NCBI RefSeq assembly: GCF_018143015.1
Contig: NC_054746.1
Span: forward strand, 24,380,464 to 24,444,463
Direction: 5' to 3'
Source: Lytechinus variegatus
Lineage: Eukaryota; Echinodermata; Echinoidea; Temnopleuroida; Toxopneustidae
Length of the DNA stretch: 64,000 nucleotides
Below the pieces are notes generated by a model. That model saw only the letters and a program-made list of their open reading frames with translations. It did not search any database and had not been told where the DNA came from. The position numbers and the translations under genes are program-made. Shown here in pieces: positions 24,517-37,300 of the stretch (position 1 is the first letter of the stretch; the number at the start of each line of letters is the position of its first letter).

Positions 24517-24889
24517 TACGGCCGCCGTGTGAGTGAGTGCGCGACTTTGGGTGGGGCGAAATCCGCAAGTTTTCAAATAGCTGAGGGGGTAGAAGAAAAA
24601 TCAAGATAGAAATAAGAGTATCAATAAAGATTTCTGGGTCAAATAGCTGTGGATCGAAAAGGCCTACTATAATATTTTCATCGTGAAAAATAAGGAAGTA
24701 CGGGTTGGTCTCAGTTGTCCCCATCACCAATTTCACTGGCACTCTACTATATGACTGTCTATACCATTGACCCTCAATATCACTGCTTCTCCCTACGAGA
24801 CACCCTTTCAATCCCAGTAATATTAAAATCGTTTATTTATTCATATTTATTTTGATGGTGAGTGGTGGTGATGATTGAGGTGGTGGGGA

Positions 24890-25105
24890 TGCCTGGGGGT
24901 GGTGGGATGTTGATATTGGTGGTGGCCCCGCCCCGTGCATGATGGGCGCTAAGGATGGGCGACACCACCGTACCGTACACGTGTGAACGTGTGTAATCTA
25001 TCTTCTGCTGTATGTGTATCGCTAAAGCTAAGCGCGAGGGTTTACGGTGGAGTCTTTACAGTTTACGTAAATCTGCAAAAGAATCACTCGAAATGCTGAG
25101 ATAAA
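24890..25105 (+). promoter_or_regulatory. Probable promoter and 5' UTR of stonin
   Basis: This is the only clearly GC-rich stretch before the stonin start codon. It has a GC-box-like GCCCCGCCCC (about 24926-24935) and an E-box CACGTG (about 24979). An in-frame TGA at 25097-25099 precedes the ATG, so the coding frame does not extend upstream. No TATA box is evident. Position and composition support a promoter, but there is no direct proof. Confidence 0.4.
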
Positions 25106-25355
25106 ATGTCTGGCTGGGTGTCATTTGACGATGGAGATGATGGAGATAGGGACGTTGTTGGGAAAGGACCAGTCCTACCCTTGGCAGCTAAATCAAGAGA
25201 AGACTCTAGCGTTATGGTTGTTGAGCCTGGAGAGGTGGGAGCAGTTTCCAACAGAAGTTGGGTGAAATTTGAAGAGTCACCGCGCCGAGGTACCCCCACG
25301 ACTGCGGGTCATCGCGTGGTGGAGACCCAGCGGCCTGTGATAACCCAACATACAG
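25106..25355 (+). CDS. STON2: Stonin exon 1
   Basis: Encodes residues 1-83 plus one base of G84, with WVSFDD at residues 4-9 and WVKFEE at 52-57. The start has A at -3 and an in-frame stop nine bases before. Donor ACAG|GTACGT. The next exon is 11.3 kb away. Inverted copies of a transposon lie on both sides. Confidence 0.88.
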
Positions 25356-28300
25356 GTACGTTGTAGAAACTATGTTCACTCTGAAACTAAAATAAGACAA
25401 ATTCTGGTCTCTTCTGGATAATATCCGAGACCGGGGGGGGGGGGGTGGATCAGTCAAATATATAGACAGGAATAACCGTCGTTTCTGGGGATTTGTTCAA
25501 CAATTTCTGACATTTTACTATCATCCCCATTCACCGACGGTAGAGTGTTAGTGTGAGCTCGCATGTGTTATCACGCTCTCCCTTTTGTCGATCCAGCTTT
25601 TGATGTAATTTTTTTACATCGAATTTACACTCTAAGGATTTATCAACTACAAGATATCAATTTATAATTTCTAATCAATGAAAAAATGTCAAAGATATAT
25701 ATTAAAAGGTATGAAAATGGTACTTTACCGATGTTTTCTTGCGACTTGGACGCCCCAAACACTCCCAAAATAGCAGCCAAAATTACAACACTATAGCATC
25801 GACAATTTACGAATGTGATATCTATATTGCTTTCGATATTAATTATTATGCGATCTGCTCCACATGCGAGCTAAACTGCCAGGATCACAGGTAGCTACCA
25901 CCCTGCCTGTGGGGAATCTACAGGTAGGACTATGGTATGCCAATGTTGTCCAGAGCACACACTTTAAAACGTCATTAAAATATCACTTTTGTGACCAAAA
26001 TTACTAATTTCCGTACAGTTGCAATTTATTTTTCATTAGTAACTTCAGAATAATTTTTGTATTCACCAGAGCGCTCAAAAACTTGAATTTTGGGCATATT
26101 TTTGTGTACGCCCTCTATTGGTGGAAAGTAATATGGCAAGAAAATTTTCATTTTTTGATCTCTATTTTTAATTAAGAAAAAAATGATTTAAAGTATCAAA
26201 TTTAAATAAGAGCCAAGTTGTATGAATAATAGGTGTAATGGAAACTATCAGTGTAAAAAAATCAAGCATTTGCTCCAAACAAAAAGAGAAATTTAGCCAA
26301 ACATTGCCACCCTTATTTTGCCACACATGGAGATATAACTGAGAACAAGGTCATATTATAACCTTGTTCATTGAATGAGTGGGTAGCAGACAACATTCGA
26401 TATATCGAGACATTAACAATTCTGACGTCATTCCAGATGGCAACTTGCTAGAAAAACCGTCAGCTCAGGTGAAAATGTCTTAGATGAAAGGTTTCTGGAT
26501 CATCCAGAGGATTTTTATCAATAACTCTGGTCCAAGGTACGCAATTACTTACATTTCCCCGATAATGGAAACCATGAAACTGTAAATTTCGCTTAAAAAC
26601 AGTTTTAAATTGCGACCTATAAAATGTTAGTTCACTTTGGCTGTACGTACAATGTACGGGCCTCCAAGCTCTTCAGTCTATGTATTGGTGAGTGGAGCCA
26701 ACATAGTTCAGCGGAACAACCAAAATACAGATAGCTTTTGGTCTTAAATATATTGCCAATTTTTTTTATTGCTGTGGCTGTGCACTACGCATGCGTGACA
26801 AAAAAAAACGCATTGAAAACTTAACTGTTGCTGTTACCATAACCTTGTTCATTGAATGAGTGGCTGTTACCTAGTGTTAGACACGGACTGCGCATACTGT
26901 AGCTGACTCCGTGATGATGTTTTAAAATATTTTTACATATATTTGGTGGGGGTCACGTGTAGCCTAGAGGACTCGGTGATCATATTTTTTATGATTTTGA
27001 TATTGTCATTTGATCACTGAGCCTAGACAAGGCAGGCTATGCCAGTGTGGGAAGATCGTAGTCCAGAAGGGAATTCCCTTCCATATTTAACATTAGAACT
27101 AGTGGTCCATACAAAGACCAAAAAGTTTTTAAATTGCATACCTTTATACACCTACAGTAATGTGTATAAAGGTATGATGGTTTTCCCCCCAAAATAAGAA
27201 AAAATTGAGATTTCTTACCAGACCGATGTCGTGTCCATATTGTAAACACTGCGAGTCAATAGGCTTGACCCTTGAACCTGCTCCGATATGACGTGTAGGT
27301 ACGTAGCTTCAATGAGCTGTATTACCAAGTGCCGTTTTGAAGAAAAATTCATTGATTAAAAATATTTTTTTATCAGATAAAAAATATATATGTTGATTGT
27401 AAATATTTATTATTGTACTAATAATTATAATCAATATTCAAATTTTATTATTTAATAAAAACCCACCTGGCTAGCTGCATGCACGTATGCCCGTTCCATA
27501 GGGATGCATACGCATTCACACGCAGGCGACCCGTTCCAAGAACCCCCGTTTTCACAAACAGTAATTCCGAAGCCCGTTCCGAGGTTCCTCGTTTTTACAA
27601 TAAGCCCCATCCATCCAAGGCCCCCTTGTTCGAGCCCCCCCCCCCCCCCCCCCCCCCGTTCTTGATTTGATCAAATTTCAGTGGAGAGATATTCACTTTT
27701 GTAACCATCATTTTTTAAGTATCCACAGTATATTTCTGAAATGTAATTTTATTTTAGCCTCTACCCATATTAACAAACTATTAAATACAGCATTATGTAT
27801 GACAACAGGTTTAGAATGAAATATTCAAATTTTGGAGTTGGTGTACTGACATCTGGTGGTATACCGGTACATCGTGAATATTGTCATTCAATTGCTATGC
27901 TCCCTCACCTGTAAATGATCATTGACAATATTGCAATGCATTTTGCATTTAAAACCTCTTTTATTTTAATTCAAAATTGATTTTTCACCCCTTTTTTATT
28001 TTCTTTAGAGGTGATTTGAGGTTACTTCTTTTTTCCTGAATTTTCATTATGAAATTTCACATCAACTTAACTGTAGGGGAAGGCGGGGTAAGTTGTGACA
28101 GTTTTTGCTTTTCGCATGTTAGAATTGATATGATTAATAATCTTGTCGAAATAAGTACCTTGCCTTGAAATTTAATTCTTCTGAAATATTTTCCACCTAT
28201 ATATAACTTTCTATCTCCACACTGAAAGTCATTGTGACCTTTGAAAAAAACGATGTCAAATGGCTCAACTTGCCCCATATATGGGGTAAGTTTGAGCCAC

Positions 28301-31300
28301 CTTCTGGGGTAAGTTGAGCCACAAAAACTATGTACAAAATGTATGAGGGGAGAACCAGCATGTCAATTTTTTGTTTATAGTCTTTTCACTTGCTAATTCT
28401 CTATAAATACTAACATCCTTTAAACGGAAAAGAGCAGTCATGTAAAATTGCTCCTTTCAGCCAGCATTTCAATCGATTTTTATGGTTTGTTTTTTTAAGA
28501 TACATTACCATAGGAATTACCATGGCTCAACTTGCCCCATGCTATTTGGCTCAACTTACCCCAGTCCGAACTTAGTGCGATAATTTTGTATCCACACATT
28601 TATTATGCATCCATCATATAAAAGACTATGACAAGAATGAAGATCTATACCTGGACTAATAATGTTGTTATCATGTTTTAATTATATTTAAAGACGTGTG
28701 TGTTTATAAAGCACTTATCTATTTCACACTCTTTTTTACTTTTTTGGCTGAAATTCATATTTTTCCCTCTAAAAAACTACTTTTTGTTTCAAAGTTGAAA
28801 ACAGTGTGGTGGTGTTAGGGGTTATGCTATGGGTCATCAATACATGACACCACCACAATGTCTGACTCATTCATTATTGGCCTGGGGCTGGTGGCTCAAC
28901 TTGCCCCTATGCTCAACTTACCCCGCCTTCCCCTACATGTAGTTGTACATTTTTACATGTACAGTGTACTTGGAACTGGGAGTGGCATGCTTTAAGATTG
29001 ACAATTAAAACATCAGTCACAGACTAATGTGGAATGTGAATGTCTTGTATCTTTACCTGCATGTGGAGACATTTTGTTTGCATTTCACAAAGATGTGAAC
29101 TTTGGTCCAAGTCAGGATTATACCTGGGGTGCATTCAGTACAAAATACATGATGTGAATACCTTTAAATGCTCCATTTGGTGGGCACAATAGACAAGGTA
29201 CAAACAATAGCTTAGACTTGTATATTGTTGGACCACTTGGTATGAATCCATGTTTATACCAGTACAAATGTGGAGGATTCATACAAGTTATTCCTCCTTA
29301 GTACAAAATACACTTCATGAGTTAATAATTATAAGAGTACATGTACAAATCAAATGGCGAATAGGGACAGTGATTTTCATGTAAAAATTCATTGAATTAC
29401 CTTTGCAAAATGGGAATTCATATTTTTGCAGTTGTACATTTTCTATGACAAAACAGAATTTCCATTCGGGAGTTTAGACCAAGTTTGGAATGGAATTACA
29501 GGTTAAGCAGAAACAGAAAAAATTGGTTTTTAACTTTTTTTTAAACAGAAAATCACTGTCCCAAGATGAACAACACGATATATACATGTAAAGTTTATAG
29601 TCCTACATGCACATGTAGACTGTATTCAGATTTGATAAATTAAAGATAAAGTTTAAATTTTAAAAATAATTTGTTTTCTTCAATATTTGAGTGTATTATT
29701 AAATAAATTAAAGAATACAGCAGACATGAAAGACGGTTTTATTGCATGCATGTTTCAATGGGGAAACTTTTCAAGGAGAATCCAAACTTATGGTAGTGCA
29801 GACACAGGGGCGGTGGAGAGAATGGGGGACAGGGAAAAAGAGCACAGTGCCCACTATAAAGACGAAGAAAAAAAAGACTGATCTACAGTGGTGTAATGAG
29901 GCAAAAATTTAGAGGGGGCTAGATTTGTTGTATCACATTAAATTTATACAGAAATTGCGAGCGAGCGAAAATTTTGACATATTTATAAGGAAAATCCAAT
30001 TTTGTGATAGATTTTGACATAATATTGAGAAAATATATTTCACCCACATTCTCTAGTGATTTCGTTTTCTTTTTTTCTTGGTCTTGATTGTACGCCACTG
30101 CTTATTTCCCCCCACTCACATGACTCCAGAAACTTAAAAGGCACGTAGAATTATTCTTACAAAGTTAGTTTTTGTCTCACCTGCGAAGCAGAGTGAGACT
30201 ATAGGCGCCGCTTTTCCGACGGCGGCGGCGGCGTCAACATCAAATCTTAACCTGAGGTTAAGTTTTTGAAATGACATCATAACTTAGAAAGTATATGGAC
30301 CTAGTTCATGAAACTTGGCCATAAGGTTAATCAAGTATTACTGAACATCCTATTAAAGTTTCATGTCACATGACCAAGGTCAAAGGTCATTTAGGGTCAA
30401 TGAACTTAGACCATGTTGGAGGAATCAACATTGAAATCTTAACCTGAGGTTAAGTTTTTGAAATGTCATCATAACTTAGAAAATATATGGACCTAGTTCA
30501 TGAAACTTGGACATAAGGTTAATCAAGTATCACTGAATATCCTGCATGAGTTTCACGTCACATGACCAAGGTCAAAGGTCATTTAGGGTCAATGAACTTT
30601 GGCCGAATTGGGGATATCTGTTGAATTCCCATCATAACTTTGAAAGTTTATGGATCAGGGGTGGTATTCTGAGGTCATTTTATCTTTAAAATATTTTATT
30701 TTATCTCTTAAAATGAAATTGGTATTCTGAGATGAGATTTTATCTCGCAGATAAAATTTTAGATTTTATCTTGCGTATAAATTTTATCTTGCGTATCTAC
30801 AGATGATACGCAACAGAACAATGCCTGCGTACACATACCCATAGCGTATCTGGCCATTGCAACGCAGATTATGTGCTTGCGCCCAAGTTACTTTGAAGAA
30901 AAAATAAAATAAACTTAAAAGAGGGTAGAGGCTATTTTATCTCTGCGACGTTGATTTCACCAGTATTTCTAGGTGAATTAACCCCAAATGGTGACATGAA
31001 AATGACGAAAAATTATATATTTATTGAGAATAACACCTTAACGTTGTTCCTGTACAATCAGAGAGTATTTCATAAGACTTTTCTTGACTAATATTGTCTT
31101 TGAAATGATGCTTGAAAAGATGCGATATAGACTTCGAAGAAAGATGAGAGTATTGTCCTTTTAGTTAAAAAGAAATCTCCGTAAAGACGCGCAAGCGTAT
31201 AGTGCAAGCGTATTTGAAGTCAATAAATTGACGCAATCTCACCCCTTTGCCACACCTCCTGGCGGAATGGATTTTAATTGGTTGAGTGATATGAGAGAGC

Positions 31301-34300
31301 TATGAAAGCGCGTTTCTAATTGGATATTGATTAAAAAATAGGTGTGTCTTACAGAGATAAAATGAAGATAAAATGGTTCTCAGAATACCAATTCGGAGAG
31401 ATTTTAAGGGTATTTTATCTCACTGATTTTAACGGAGATAAAATATTTTATTTTATCTGAGATAAAATGGATCTCAGAATACCACCCCTGATTCATGAAA
31501 CTTGGACATAATAGTAATCAAGCATCACTGAATATTTTGTGCAAGTTTCAGGTCTCATGATTAAGGTCAAAGGTCATTTAGGGTCAATGAACTTTGGCCA
31601 AATCGGGGGTATCTGTTGAATTACCATCATAACTTTGAAAGTTTATTAGTCTAGTTCATTAAACTTGGACATATGAGTAATCAAATATCACTGAACATCC
31701 TGTGCGCGTTTCAGGTCACATGACCAAGGTCAAAGGTCAATGAACTTTGGCCGAAGTGGGTGTATCAGTTGAATTACCATCAAAACTTTGAAAGTTTATG
31801 GATCTGATTCATGAAACTTGTACATAAGAGTAATCAAGTATCACTGAACATCCTGTGCGAGTTTCAGGTCACATGATCAAGGTCAAAGGTCATGTAAGGT
31901 CAATGAACTTTGGCCATGTTGGGGTTTTTCGTTGAATAACCACCATCATATCTCTGTAAGTTTATTGGTCTAGTTCATAAAAAGTGGTCTAGTTCATTAA
32001 ACTTGGACATAAGAGTAACCATGTATCACTGAACATCTTGTGCGAGTTAGAGTAGTATTTATAGTCAGCACTGCTGCTATATTGAACCGCGTGATGCAGG
32101 TGAGACGGCCAGAGGCATTCCACTTGTTTTCTTTCACAACTACAGTAACATATAAAAGTGAGAATATTGTTTTCTTGTTTCAAAGGGGCACTTGTTAACA
32201 CAGAAAACAGTCGTGATGGGCACTTTTCTTTGATAAAAAGGGGCAATGGTTCGAGAAAAGGGCACCTAATAGAAGGCAAGGAGGCTCTTGCTCACACATA
32301 AAATGGGTCCTTCTCAGGTGAAAGGGGCACAGAACACGTTCGTAAGGGGGGATTTTGGGGTAAAGATTGGCACTCCTTTGAGAAATGGCACTTGCTAACA
32401 CATAAAACGGGTCATTATCAGGTGAAAGGGGCACAGAATACGTTTGTAAGGGGGGAATTTTTTGGTAAATATTGGCACTATAAATACAAGAAAGGGCACT
32501 TGGTAACACCTAAAATGGGTACTCCTCAGGTGAAAGGGGTACAGTAGACATTCATGTGGGGGGATTTTTCTTGCATAAAAAGGGCAATGTTCTTGTGTAA
32601 AAAGGCCACTTTTCAGTGCTTCAAAAAGTGGGAGGGGCACTTGGCCCCCCAGGATTGCCTCCCCTTCATAGACAGCTGATCCTACTATATTTATGTCATT
32701 GGCCACTATTAAAATTCTTTTGTAGCTCTTTTGAAAAAATGGCAAGGAAACAGCAATTTTTTCCATTTAGAAGAGTACATGAAACAGATATACATGTAAA
32801 ATATCAGCTTTGCTAACTGTGCTTTAAAATTGTATAATGATTACAAATATTAGTTTCAGGATACCTGTGTTATTCATGAAAATATGCACAAGATAAAGAT
32901 ACATCAAGACAAAACTTGATAGCTTTCATAGTTTTAATCTGATTCAGATGGAATTTTCTTTGATTTGCTTGATTATTTAAAGTTATTTTTCATGTGTAAA
33001 ATAAACACAATCTTAGGTTGAGTACATGTATCCTAAGAGAGTTGAAATTGTGAGGAGACAAAGGAAAAAGAGAAGGGGTATTGAAATAAAAGTGCATGTA
33101 GCTGAAGAAGAGGGGAGGAAGATTAAGAGACAACTTATGGTTTTGCATGTTCCATGATTGACCTCTACTTCTGTTCTGTCCATGTCAAATTCCTAATCCC
33201 AGATCAGAAACCCATAACTGACCATTTGTGCAATTTGTTTTCAATCAGATCATAGGAATTGATGTGCCCAAATTGTAATGAATTCTTCAGAATTATACAT
33301 TTGTCTTGTATTCATGTTGTTTACTGATGGTAATTGGCCACTTATTAACATAATTTAAAAATATTTACTTTCTACATCTAATTTGAAATTACTCAGACTG
33401 AAGGACAATTAAAATAAAACAAAAAAATCAGTGGGTACCGGATATGGGTTGGATACAGACATGTATGTGGTGAGTGAAACTGTGTAATATTTATTCATAA
33501 AAACTATTTTTGTTTACATTAAAATTGTCCTAACTGCAAAGACAATGTTTGCATATCTAGATGTATTTTCACGTTTTGTTTACCTTGACTGTGGTTGTTA
33601 ACATTGAAATACGTCACACAAATTTGGGTGGGATAAATAGTACTGGGCAAAATATTGTGAAATACATGTATAGAAGTGTTAAAATTCGAAGGGGGAGCAT
33701 GATGAGCTCTTGTCTAGAAAACAATTAGTGTACTAATGGTAAGTGTACATGTACTGTAGCTGTCTTTATTATTCTTGAGTCTAATTTTGTTTTGCCTTTG
33801 TTGTATATGTTTATTTAAAAGTCATATTTTACTGAGTGCTACACATTTGGGTTTCCAGTATGCTGTACAGACTATCAACAATTTTATAGACTGAGGTCAG
33901 AAAGTTTTGCTCCCTGGTGGGATAATAATTTTGACCTCAGAGTTCATGTACAACTGCTGGATGTATAGTGATGACAAGTGTAGTGGTCGGATACTAAGTG
34001 GCTCGATGGGAACCCTATTTTTGACATGCCCTGCTGTGATAGTGTTTTCTTGAGAGGGTTGTGTTTGTGTTTCAATGTTTGGTATGATAAACCCTGTGGG
34101 ATGAAAAGCTGCTGGAAAGGGGCGTGTCACTCATTGCTCCCTTGTCTATTGATTTTGGTATGAGGAGTAGGCATTACATGTTTTGGTAAGTGGATGTGGT
34201 ACAAGCAGGAATGCTTGTATTTTTAAGACAACCAGAGGAGCAATGGTCTTCTCTGGGGCACTAGTGTGTAGAACCTTTGTTGATGGAATACAAGACCATT

Positions 34301-37300
34301 GAGCTATCAACTGAGCTTTCCTGCCTCCTCTAATTGTAATTAGGAATATGTACATGTTTGTATGCTAAATTGACTTAGTTCTGAGTTTTAAATGTTTAAT
34401 TTGTTGTAACATTATGAATGAAAAAAATCAGCTTATTGGAGTGGAAACTTAATTTAGAGAAGCACTCTCATCGGAATTGTTTGGTAGTGTACAAGCAAGC
34501 TTACCAGTATTGATAACAGTATACAGTACATGTATGTACACACCCAAGGTTCAGGTATTTTCCAAAAAAAAATGGAGGAGGGAGTGGTATGATTTGTTTA
34601 AAACATATCAATGCAACAACTCATTTCATTCCTTTGTGCAAGGGTAAACCCCTACCAAACTAGCTGATATGAATGAACTATAGACAAACAATAAAACAGG
34701 TATATTACTGTGAAATGTTCAAGGTTCATTAAAATGTGAAATACCAAAAGTTATGAAATTTTTAAATTTTGCTAAGTTTCTCAAAACAGGAAAACTTTTT
34801 ACATTGAGGCTCTGCTCAATCCACTGCTCTTAAGCTGAGTACAATGGGTTGAACAGACTGTCAGTGAACACAGCCTCAACGAGAGTGGATAGGTCGCATA
34901 ATGAACGAATGAAGACATGCATCATTTGGTTTATACAACGACTCTTATTTGACAAAGTAGAAGGAAAAAACAAACAAAAGAAGATGGAACTAAAATATAT
35001 TTGCCTTTGTCTGATAATTCATATTCTCTGATGATTATTTTCCCTGTGTATGAAAGCAGTTAATTGTTTTCGTTCTTTTGTGACGCACTTTGATTCATGA
35101 ATCTGAGTGCGCAAAGACAACCTTGTTGATGCGCTTACTTTGATGTGTGCAAACACAAAATGTACGTACACACAGTATGATCAGTGGTACAATCTAAGGG
35201 AGAAAATAAAATTTGCATGCAGCGCAAAATGGATCAAATATTGAATGGCTTTCAACCAATCAAATTACAGGAATCTTTGTATGAGTTATAATACATATAA
35301 TGATATTATGATATAATGCAATCTAGTTTTTATGTATATTACAGTATGTCTTTGTTTAAATCGGTCTGAATGGCTGATGTACTGTTCTTGTACTATCTTA
35401 ATGTTCACTTGAAAGCTTTTTTGGGTGGAGAAATCATGACATTTACACAGCTGTTTCACCTAGTGTCAAGCAAGGCACATCAGTGGACAAAGATGATCTT
35501 TAACTTGCTCAAAAGCAAGCAGACAAACATTTTGTGAAGGATGTTATAAGGCCCATCTACCTGATTTTTCAATCTATTGCTGATATCCCCAATATTTCTA
35601 ATCCAGCAAGTTACTGTGGTCAACTGAAGATCATTATTTGCAATGGATATCTGATGCAATTAGATTGTCTTAAAGATAAATTATACCAGTTGTGGTTACG
35701 ATCTCAAAATGAGTTTGAAGAGAATCCAATGAAATTACCACCAAAGTGTTTGTATGTGTGAATAAAAATATTGTGCCAAATAACTCTGGAGGAAAATGCG
35801 TAATTTGCTGAGAAATTAGCAGAATAATCACAGAATTATCAAATGTCAGGTATTTTTTGAAGCAATATTAATATACGTGTAGTATACTGTCCCACATACA
35901 TGTATGCTTTTTTTCAATGATTTTGAGCTTAGTTTTCGTGATTTTGCAAAGATAAATTTACGTGAATGTACCAGATCTAGATGTATGGTAATATTTTGAC
36001 AATTAAACCTTGATTTATAAGACTTTCTCATGAAACAATTGTTTGCTGAAATTACTTTCTTTTATCTTTAATCTCAAGCTTTCAGTCCCAAGTCAATGTA
36101 CATGTATAGTATAATTTGCAAAATTTAGAGCTAAACGAAATGTGCTACTGATTGCATTTCCATTGAAAATGATCTTGAGATTATGAACAACTTGCTGGAT
36201 CAGAAATAGTGGGGGTAACAAGAATAATTTGACAACTTTAATAGTCTATTTTGAAATTATCCAGCTAATTTTTAGGTTTCAAGTGGATATACTTCAGTTT
36301 TAGCTTAGGGCAATTTATGGCACCACATACATTATTCAGACATTGAAGCCCAAGAAAGTCTGCAGGTCAAGGTCATATTCCACGCCTATGCGAGAATCCC
36401 TTATTGGCTGATGGGGATGTGTTTTGTAGAATATCAAGACTTAGAAATATATACATTGTAGCACAAAATTTTAAATCAAAATTTATTGAGGAACAAACAC
36501 TCAATTCTCTGTTTCTTTAAAAATGGTTAATGTTTTTAAAAATCTTTAAAAAAATTGATTTATATTTGGAAATCACATGGAAGAATGTTTGTAGTCTGTA
36601 TTAGCCAACATCCATATTTGATCAGCGCTTGTTTTATATCTATCTCCCTTTGTATGCAGGTGGGTCAGTTCAGAGTGGTGCTGATGTCACATCCCAAGCA
36701 TCTGATGATCATCATTCAGCTGTAGCATCATCAGTGATATCTTCAAGAGGTAGTTTTTCAGGATCCCATGATAACATCTCCAGTTCCAGAGAGTACATGC
36801 CTTTAGAATCATTGTCGTCATCACCCAAGCCAGGAAATGTTACCCCTAACCCTGAACAATGGATCAGGTTTGGAGACTCTAAGAAAGTTGTGAGTTCAAC
36901 CCCATTGAAGAGTGTGGTCCCAGTAAAGGGGATAAAAGAAAATGGTAGTCTGGACACATCTAGAGTGTCCAGTCCTGCTCCTGTGCAGTGGGTGCAGTTT
37001 GATGATGACAAGGATGTGACAATATCTTCAACATCCTCCAGACCATCACCTGTTTTATCATCTTGTGACAACTCTATCACTCAAGAATGTCCTTTAGAGG
37101 AACTAAATGTCAGTGCAAGGAGGGACAGCAGACCTCTTGAGACTACAGAAAAGGAACATGCTACTCCTAGTCATATTCAAGTTGAGAAACTAAAACAAGA
37201 AGATATGAGTTTTGGGATTCACATAAATTCCTCAAGGACAGTTACAGCCACTTCAACCCCTGTACACATGACTGACCATGCGCATGATTTAGAAGTATCC

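Larger units (their letters stand above)
30174..32106. mobile_element. GTCTCACCTGC-ended element with ~180-bp tandem units
   Basis: Ends GTCTCACCTGC and GCAGGTGAGAC are exact inverses. Between them a unit of about 180 bp repeats, with words such as GTTCATGAAACTTGGACAT, CACATGACCAAGGTCAAAGG and GGGTCAATGAACTTTGGCC. A second element (30658-31491) is inserted in the array. No transposase is encoded. The class is unknown to me. Confidence 0.7.
25356..36659. other. Stonin intron 1, 11.3 kb, repeat-rich
   Basis: Contents, in order: a dispersed repeat sharing words with 2330-3010 and 4590-4790 (25455-26900), a C-rich stretch (27475-27657), the inverted transposon copy (28076-28933), a small CAGTGG-ended element (29886-30100), a DR1-bearing tandem element (30174-32106), a 107-bp tandem repeat (32290-32640) and a tRNA-like segment (34255-34327). 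I see nothing recognisable from about 34400 to the exon 2 acceptor. The open frames in this stretch are short and lack family resemblance. Confidence 0.6.

Noticed and set aside
24140..24532. 130-codon open frame next to stonin
   Set aside because: It lies wholly in transposon copy A and recurs in copy B at 28057-28278, so it is repeat-derived; no known domain is visible.
29900..30100. Whether GCGAGCGAGCGAAAATTTT marks a CpG island
   Set aside because: The stretch is short and bounded by transposon-like ends; it is a relic of the GC-motif element family.
32195..32766. Overlapping minus-strand frames of 104 and 123 codons with cysteine-rich look
   Set aside because: They follow the 107-bp tandem repeat; similar peptides repeat in shifted frames, which is typical of repeat translation.
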